DNA from: Candidatus Aminicenantota bacterium
Lineage (GTDB): Bacteria; Acidobacteriota; Aminicenantia; Aminicenantales; Aminicenantaceae
Direction of reading: 5' to 3'
Assembly: GCA_030607635.1 (NCBI GenBank)
Contig: JAUWJP010000079.1
Location: 1-7,403, forward strand
Length of the DNA stretch: 7,403 nt
The notes under the pieces were generated by a model, which had not been told where the DNA came from, made no database searches, and worked only from the letters and a program-made list of their open reading frames with translations. Numbering within the stretch: position 1 is the first letter of the stretch; the number at the start of each line of letters is the position of its first letter. Both the position numbers and the translations under genes were made by a program. Positions 1 through 3,704 of the stretch are shown here, piece by piece.

Positions 1-3
1 TAG

Positions 4-23
4 GGGCTTGATTCATCAAGCCC
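4..23. repeat. 20-bp palindrome, copy 1
   Basis: The two 9-nt arms GGGCTTGAT and ATCAAGCCC are perfectly complementary and separated by TC. In RNA they would form a GC-capped hairpin of 8 or 9 pairs. No T-tract follows, so it is not a canonical intrinsic terminator. A TAG lies immediately before it at positions 1-3; this could be the stop of an upstream gene (tuf is the usual neighbour of rpmG), but nothing in the window proves that. A sister copy lies at 81-100. Function is unknown; it may be a dispersed small palindromic repeat or an RNA-end stabiliser. Confidence 0.75.
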
Positions 24-80
24 ACCTTATAAAAGATGAATAAGAATTATAGAATAAAAGAAAGGAGTTGCTGGTTGCAG

Positions 81-100
81 GGATTTGATTTATCAAATCC
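81..100. repeat. 20-bp palindrome, copy 2
   Basis: The arms GGATTTGAT and ATCAAATCC are perfectly complementary around a TT centre. The design matches copy 1 at 4-23 (shared form GGRYTTGATTYATCAARYCC). The differences in the outer stem are paired, with G-C replaced by A-T and C-G replaced by T-A, so self-complementarity is kept. The repeat lies 33 nt upstream of the rpmG start. No T-tract follows it. Confidence 0.75.
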
Positions 101-133
101 ATATTTGAAATATACTAGAAAAGCAGGATTGCG

Positions 134-283
134 ATGAGAGAAATTGTATCGTTACAGTGTCCTGAATGCAAACGGAGGAATTACACAACTACTCGGAATA
201 AAAAGATACAAAAGGAAAAGATTGAGCAGAAAAAATATTGTAAATTCTGCCAGAAACACACTCTACATAAGGAAATAAGATAA
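134..283 (+). CDS. rpmG: 50S ribosomal protein L33 (zinc-binding form)
   Basis: This is a 49-codon ORF from ATG to TAA encoding the small L33 protein of the large ribosomal subunit. The sequence begins MREIVSLQCPEC and is rich in basic residues. It has two CxxC pairs, CPEC (Cys9, Cys12) and CKFC (Cys36, Cys39), marking the zinc-ribbon ('C+') form. The ending KYCKFCQKHTLHKEIR matches L33, and 49 residues is the usual length. A weak ribosome-binding site (AGGA at 125-128) lies 5 nt before the ATG. Its place just upstream of tRNA-Trp and secE is the common bacterial order tuf-rpmG-trpT-secE-nusG. The 92-nt gap to the tRNA shows no terminator. Confidence 0.93.
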   Translation: MREIVSLQCPECKRRNYTTTRNKKIQKEKIEQKKYCKFCQKHTLHKEIR

Positions 284-375
284 CTGTAGAGAATAAGGAG
301 CAAGAAAAAAGTAACTTAAATTATTAAAGCAGAGTCGGTGAGGGTTATGAATATTAAAGGAGGCGTTAAAGAGGG

Positions 376-449
376 AGGTGAGTAGCTCAACTGGTTAGAG
401 CGTCGGTCTCCAAAACCGAAGGTTGCGGGTTCGAGTCCTGCCTCACCTG
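376..449 (+). tRNA. trpT: tRNA-Trp (anticodon CCA)
   Basis: The 74-nt sequence folds as a full cloverleaf. The acceptor stem AGGTGAG (376-382) pairs with CTCACCT (442-448). The D stem is GCTC/GAGC, and the anticodon stem is TCGGT/ACCGA with loop CTCCAAA, giving anticodon CCA at 410-412. The T arm is GCGGG-TTCGAGT-CCTGC, with one G-U pair. The discriminator base is G449, as in other tRNA-Trp genes. The next bases are CCCA, so the 3' CCA is not exactly encoded and would have to be added or repaired after transcription. The anticodon is normal, and base 24 of the D stem is G, not the A of the classic UGA-suppressing tRNA-Trp. This tRNA therefore does not explain the in-frame TAG codons nearby. 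Confidence 0.97.
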
Positions 450-537
450 CCCATAATAATACAAGCTATAATTTAAAGGAAAATATCGAAACATCGCAAA
501 AGTGTCATCAATCTGTTTCTAGGATAAAGATTAGAGA

Positions 538-750
538 ATGAATAAAAAAGTAAAATGGTATAGACGCATTTTCTCTTTTTTGAGAGAAGTCAGGGCCGAG
601 TTAAAAAAAGTGACATGGCCTTCTAGAAATGAGGTTCAGAGCACAACTGTCGTCGTTATTCTTACTACTATTTTTTTTGGACTTTATCTTTATTTTATGG
701 ACCTTATTTTTTCTTGGGTTCTTAATCAAGTAAGAGGATTATTTGGCTAG
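538..750 (+). CDS. secE: preprotein translocase subunit SecE
   Basis: This 70-residue protein is the small essential subunit of the SecYEG export channel in the inner membrane, which clamps SecY. It is the short single-span form. A basic amphipathic N-terminus leads into the hallmark REVRAELKKVTWPSRNEV (about residues 16-33), followed by one hydrophobic membrane helix at about residues 37-61. Starting at the ATG gives the normal length. The ribosome-binding site is weak (TAGAG at 532-536, or AGGA at 521-524 rather far away). The gene ends at TAG 748-750. A second in-frame stop, TGA 757-759, follows after only two codons, so UAG readthrough would add just three residues. nusG begins 13 nt after the TAG. 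Confidence 0.95.
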   Translation: MNKKVKWYRRIFSFLREVRAELKKVTWPSRNEVQSTTVVVILTTIFFGLYLYFMDLIFSWVLNQVRGLFG

Positions 751-763
751 ATTGAGTGAGAAA

Positions 764-1294
764 ATGAGCAAAAATTGGTATGTCGTTCATACTTATTCTG
801 GATTTGAAAAATATGTGGCTGAGTCTATTAACCAGAGGTGTATTGAGCTGAATATAGAGGATCAGATTGGCCAGATTATTATCCCCACAGAGGGCGTTGT
901 TGAAATCAAAGGAGGAAAGAAAGTCGTTTCCACAAAAAGGTCTTATCCTGGTTATATCTTGATCGAAATGTCGATGACAGATGAAAACTGGCATATAATT
1001 CGCGAGACGCCAAAAGTGACTGGTTTTGTAGGATCAGGGAAAAGCCCTTCGCCCTTAAGTAAGGAAGAAGTCAGCCAGATAGTGGAACATATGGAGACAA
1101 CCTCTGAAAAACCGAAACCAAAGCATTCTTTCGAAAAAGGAGAGGCTGTCCGGATCATTGATGGGCCTTTTTTCAATTTTAACGGCATAGTTGAAGAAGT
1201 GAATAATGAAAGAAACACTCTAAAAGTATTGGTTACAATTTTCGGTCGAGCTACTCCAGTAGAGTTAGAATTCTTACAAGTGGAGAAAATTTAG
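764..1294 (+). CDS. nusG: transcription termination/antitermination factor NusG
   Basis: This 176-residue protein binds RNA polymerase through its NGN domain and links it to Rho or to ribosomal protein S10 through its KOW domain. The NGN part starts MSKNWYVVHTYSGFEKYV and includes SYPGYILIEM and TGFVGSGKSPSPLS. The KOW domain begins near residue 123 (FEKGEAVRIIDGPFFNFNG) and runs to the end. I chose ATG 764 because NusG proteins normally begin just before 'NWYVVHTYSG' and GAGTGAG lies immediately upstream. A TTG at 743 with AGAGGA upstream would add seven residues and overlap secE, so it cannot be excluded. The gene ends at TAG 1292-1294, which overlaps the strong rplK ribosome-binding site. 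There is no backup stop here: reading through would continue in frame, past two more TAGs, to TAA 1400-1402. Confidence 0.95.
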   Translation: MSKNWYVVHTYSGFEKYVAESINQRCIELNIEDQIGQIIIPTEGVVEIKGGKKVVSTKRSYPGYILIEMSMTDENWHIIRETPKVTGFVGSGKSPSPLSKEEVSQIVEHMETTSEKPKPKHSFEKGEAVRIIDGPFFNFNGIVEEVNNERNTLKVLVTIFGRATPVELEFLQVEKI

Positions 1295-1302
1295 GAGGAA
1301 GC

Positions 1303-1734
1303 ATGCCAAAAGAGATCATAGCGACAATTAAGCTGCAGATAGAAGCAGGCCAGGCAAGCCCAGCTCCGCCTGTGGGTCCAGCACTTGGTCAACATAACGT
1401 AAACATCATGGACTTTGTCCGCCAATTCAATGAAAAAACTAACAAGATGGAAGAAGGAACGGTTATTCCTGTAATTATAAGCGTTTTTAAGGATAGAAGT
1501 TTCAATTTCATCATGAAAACCCCTCCAGCTTCCTATCTCTTGAAGAAAGCAGCTGGGATAGCAAAAGGATCTGGAGAACCAAACAAAGAAAAAGTCGGTA
1601 AAGTTACTGAAAAACAGATTGAGGAGATAGCAAAGGTAAAGATGCCTGATTTGAATGCTTACAGCTTAGATGCCGCAAAAAAAATTATCGAAGGCACAGC
1701 AAAAAACATGGGATTGGAGATTATTAGTGGCTAA
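1303..1734 (+). CDS. rplK: 50S ribosomal protein L11
   Basis: This 143-residue protein binds 23S rRNA at the GTPase-associated centre at the base of the L7/L12 stalk. The N-terminal domain carries the proline-rich signature SPAPPVGPALGQHNVNI (residues 19-35), the segment known as the thiostrepton/micrococcin contact; Pro22 and Pro23 are present. The C-terminal rRNA-binding domain includes KVGKVTEKQIEEIAKVKMPDL and an ending typical of L11. Length is normal. A strong AGGAGG (1293-1298) lies 4 nt before the ATG and overlaps the nusG stop, so translation is probably coupled. The gene ends in TAA, overlapping the rplA start by 8 nt. Confidence 0.97.
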   Translation: MPKEIIATIKLQIEAGQASPAPPVGPALGQHNVNIMDFVRQFNEKTNKMEEGTVIPVIISVFKDRSFNFIMKTPPASYLLKKAAGIAKGSGEPNKEKVGKVTEKQIEEIAKVKMPDLNAYSLDAAKKIIEGTAKNMGLEIISG

Positions 1735-2419
1735 AAGAGGAAAAAAATATATTAAAGCAAGGGAATTAAAAGAAAAAGAAGAATACTCCCTGGAAGATGC
1801 CGTAAGTCTTGTTAAGAAACTCAGTTTTGTCAAGTTTGATGAATCTGTGGACCTCTCCCTTCGTTTGGGAGTTGATCCAAAGCATTCTGATCAGATGGTG
1901 AGAGGAACAGTTACCCTTCCCCACGGCACAGGGAAAACGAAGAAGATATGCGTGATTGGCTCTGGAGAAAAAATTAAAGAAGCTGAGGATGCAGGAGCTG
2001 ATTATGTCGGAGGGGAAGAAATCATTGAAAAGATATCTAAAGGATGGATTGACTTTGATGCTGTTATTGCTACACCGGATGTGATGAGGAATGTCGGAAA
2101 ATTGGGCCGTATTCTGGGGACAAAAGGACTCATGCCCAACCCAAAGTCTGGAACTGTGACTTTTGATATCAAGAGGGCTGTTGAAGAAATCAAAACTGGT
2201 CGGGTGGAATTCAGAGTGGATAAGACTGCTATTATTCATTCCCCAGTGGGTAAGGTATCTTTCTCTGATTCGAAGCTTGTGGATAATATCAAATCTTTTA
2301 TCCAGGCTGTTGTTCAGGCAAAACCGCCTGCTGCAAAAGGAAAATATGTAAGAAGCATTCATGTTTCGTCAACCATGGGTCCATCAATCAGGCTAGAAGA
2401 TGGAGTTTTAGAGTTATAG
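1727..2419 (+). CDS. rplA: 50S ribosomal protein L1
   Basis: This 230-residue protein forms the L1 stalk on 23S rRNA, which helps release deacylated tRNA. In many bacteria it also represses its own operon by binding mRNA. The family signature LGTKGLMPNPKSGTV lies at about residues 130-144, and the ending RSIHVSSTMGPSIRLE is typical of L1. The start is taken as GTG 1727, giving MAKRGKKYIKA. Longer in-frame versions reach back into rplK and contain no L1-like sequence. GGAGA at 1716-1720 is a ribosome-binding site 6 nt before the GTG. The 8-nt overlap with rplK implies coupled translation. The gene ends at TAG 2417-2419, with a backup in-frame TAA at 2426-2428 only two codons later. Confidence 0.95.
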   Translation: MAKRGKKYIKARELKEKEEYSLEDAVSLVKKLSFVKFDESVDLSLRLGVDPKHSDQMVRGTVTLPHGTGKTKKICVIGSGEKIKEAEDAGADYVGGEEIIEKISKGWIDFDAVIATPDVMRNVGKLGRILGTKGLMPNPKSGTVTFDIKRAVEEIKTGRVEFRVDKTAIIHSPVGKVSFSDSKLVDNIKSFIQAVVQAKPPAAKGKYVRSIHVSSTMGPSIRLEDGVLEL

Positions 2420-2429
2420 GAGAGATAAG

Positions 2430-2942
2430 GTGATAAGGGAGGATAAAGAAAAACAAGTCAAAGAGTTGAGTGATTCTTTCGAAAAGCACGACTCTTTTTA
2501 TTTGGTCGATTTTATAAAAATGTCTGTTGCCCAGGCTGTTGAGCTGAGAAGGATTTTTCGAGATAACTCCTACTCCTTTAGGGTTGTTAAAAACCGTCTT
2601 GCCCTGAGAGCTTTAAAAGAAGACTTTCCTGAAGATTTGAAAACATTCTTCCAGGGCTCCACAGGTATTGCTTTTGCTTCTCAAAATCCTGTGGGTTTAG
2701 CTCGCCTAATCAAGGATTTTTCAGACCGAAACAAGGTTTTGTCTGTAAAGGCAGGCATGCTGGAAGGACAATTTCTCTCTTCTGAGAGATTCAATGAAGT
2801 TGCAGCTCTGAGCTCCCGGGAGGATTTAATAGCCAAAGTTGGCAACTTAATGGCATTACCATTAATAAAGTTATTATGGACTTGGTAGGCCCCATTAAAT
2901 AGTCTAGGCAGGTTGTTGAGTCAATTAAAAACAAAAAAATAA
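2430..2942 (+). CDS. rplJ: 50S ribosomal protein L10, with in-frame TAG at codon 153
   Basis: L10 anchors the L7/L12 dimers on the ribosomal stalk. The start is GTG 2430, with AGGAGA (2418-2423) 6 nt upstream. The N-terminal rRNA-binding domain is clear: KQVKELSDSFEKHDSFYLVDF, then VAQAVELRRIFRDNSYSFRVVKNRLALRA split over residues 32-60. Next come STGIAFA and LSVKAGMLEGQFLS. The final part, SSREDLIAKVGNLMALPLIK, starts the L12-binding C-terminal helix. At 2886-2888 a TAG would stop the protein at 152 residues. The same frame continues as APLNSLGRLLSQLKTKK and ends at TAA 2940-2942, giving 170 residues, a normal L10 length with a normal L10-like tail. I annotate the whole frame. If TAG terminates, the product is 2430-2888 and lacks part of its L12-binding helix. 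Readthrough, a C-to-T error from CAG (Gln), or a strain mutation are the options. Confidence 0.88.
2886..2888 (+). other. in-frame TAG inside rplJ
   Basis: The codons run TTG-free through LLWTW, then TAG, then GCC CCA TTA AAT AGT with no change of frame. No insertion or deletion needs to be assumed, only one stop codon read as an amino acid. Gln is a reasonable guess because CAG differs by one base and L10 proteins often have a polar residue before 'APLNSL'-like sequence; this is inference. The surrounding hexamer is GGTAGG, the same as at the rpoB internal TAG. Confidence 0.8.
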
Positions 2943-2946
2943 GGTT

Positions 2947-2951
2947 GGAGG
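2947..2951 (+). promoter_or_regulatory. rplL ribosome-binding site
   Basis: GGAGG lies 5 nt before ATG 2957. It decides the start: an upstream in-frame TTG at 2945 would sit on top of this site and add four residues (MEVK), which is less likely. It is only 4 nt past the downstream rplJ TAA, so ribosomes reading through the rplJ TAG would finish right at the rplL initiation site. Confidence 0.8.
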
Positions 2952-2956
2952 TAAAA

Positions 2957-3403
2957 ATGCCTAAAGCACAAACAAAAGAAGCTAATGAGACGACAAAGGG
3001 AAAACAAGAGAAAACAAAATTAACAAAGGAACAATTTTTCGGCCACTTGGATAACTTAACGGTTTTGGAACTTGCTGATTATATCAAAGAATTTGAAGAA
3101 AGGTATGGAGTGAGCGCAATAGCAGCTGCCGCACCTATGGCAGCTCCAGGTGGAGGCACTCTTCAAGGAGAGGCTAAGGCTGAAGAAGAGAAAACAGAAT
3201 TTACTGTAATCTTAAAGAGCGTGGGTGACAGAAAGATTAATGTCATTAAAACTGTAAGAGAAGTGACGAGTCTTGGATTGAAAGAAGCCAAAGATTTAGT
3301 TGATAACGCTCCCAAGCCTGTGAAAGAGGGCATTTCCAAAGAAGAGGCTGAGGAGATAAAAGCGAAATTTGAAGCAGAGGGAGCAGGAATAGAATTACAG
3401 TAA
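2957..3403 (+). CDS. rplL: 50S ribosomal protein L7/L12
   Basis: This 148-residue acidic stalk protein recruits translational GTPases to the ribosome and binds the C-terminal helix of L10 as dimers. The first 20 or so residues are a charged, low-complexity extension rich in Lys, Glu, Gln and Thr that most L7/L12 proteins (about 120-130 residues) lack. The dimerisation domain follows at about residues 22-53 (LTKEQFFGHLDNLTVLEL to RYGVSA), then an Ala/Gly/Pro-rich hinge with PMAAPGGG (about 54-78). The C-terminal factor-binding domain runs from TEFTVILKSVGDRKINVIK through TSLGLKEAKDLVDNAP to the end (about 80-148). The start is ATG 2957, set by GGAGG. It stops with TAA and is followed by the 301-nt gap before rpoB. 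Confidence 0.96.
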   Translation: MPKAQTKEANETTKGKQEKTKLTKEQFFGHLDNLTVLELADYIKEFEERYGVSAIAAAAPMAAPGGGTLQGEAKAEEEKTEFTVILKSVGDRKINVIKTVREVTSLGLKEAKDLVDNAPKPVKEGISKEEAEEIKAKFEAEGAGIELQ

Positions 3404-3433
3404 ACCAAAATTATGAATTTAATTAAAATCATA

Positions 3434-3659
3434 GGCATTGTCCTAAAGTTGTATTTCTTATTGTCATTGCGAGCCCTGCAGGGGCGAAGCAATCCTCCGT
3501 TGCGAGTGAAATGAAGCAATCTCATAAAAATTTGAGATTGCCGCGTCGCTACGCTACTCGCAATGACCTATCTTATGAGATTGCCACGCTACGCTCGCAA
3601 CAGTGGATTGCCGCGCTTGCTATCAATGACACAGGGTCGAGAAACTTTGGGGCAATGCC
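3434..3659. repeat. 17-bp inverted repeat enclosing a repeat cluster in the rplL-rpoB gap
   Basis: The left arm at 3434-3450 (GGCATTGTCCTAAAGTT) is complementary to the right arm at 3643-3659 (AACTTTGGGGCAATGCC). At the DNA level 15 of 17 positions match, and both mismatches become G-U pairs in RNA, giving 17 consecutive pairs. The enclosed 192 nt hold the shorter fold-back repeats listed separately. No target-site duplication is obvious outside the arms. It may be an mRNA processing or attenuation structure, or a MITE-like element with terminal inverted repeats. No gene is seen anywhere in 3404-3704; a short ORF there consists of repeat sequence. Confidence 0.7.
3463..3630. repeat. cluster of 'TCATTGCGAG...GAAGCAATC' fold-back repeats
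   Basis: GTCATTGCGAG (3463-3473) is exactly complementary to CTCGCAATGAC (3557-3567). Nested inside, GCAATCTCA (3516-3524) pairs with TGAGATTGC (3533-3541) around an 8-nt AT-rich loop. The half-unit 'TTGCGAG...GAAGCAATC' occurs twice in direct orientation (about 3468-3493 and 3500-3522). Its reverse form, 'GATTGCC(G/A)CGCT...', occurs about three times (3536-3567, 3578-3600, 3606-3630). Repeats with this core are, from memory, widespread in intergenic DNA of many bacteria and draft metagenome genomes. They do not encode protein. Confidence 0.8.
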
Positions 3660-3704
3660 AAATAGCAAAACATATCTTTTGAAAACTTTTCTAAGAGAAG
3701 GAAC

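Noticed and set aside
111..116. TATACT as a -10 box upstream of rpmG.
   Set aside because: The nearest TTGATT (85-90) is 20 nt away, belongs to the palindrome, and is too far for a normal promoter.
36..137. A 33-codon ORF (ATG 36 to TGA 135-137) whose stop overlaps the rpmG start as ATGA.
   Set aside because: It has no ribosome-binding site, no family resemblance, and part of it is the palindrome at 81-100. The ATGA overlap is suggestive of coupling but too weak alone to call a gene.
376..449. tRNA-Trp as the suppressor that reads the internal TAGs.
   Set aside because: The anticodon is CCA and the D-arm base 24 is G, so it looks like an ordinary UGG-reading tRNA.
467..472. A consensus-like -10 box TATAAT upstream of secE.
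   Set aside because: No plausible -35 hexamer lies 16-18 nt upstream, and the region is AT-rich, so chance is likely.
1292..1402. Readthrough of the nusG TAG to give an extended NusG.
   Set aside because: The extension would run 36 codons in a different frame across rplK, with two further TAGs, and has no resemblance to NusG. TAG is best taken as a true stop here, which is evidence against complete reassignment.
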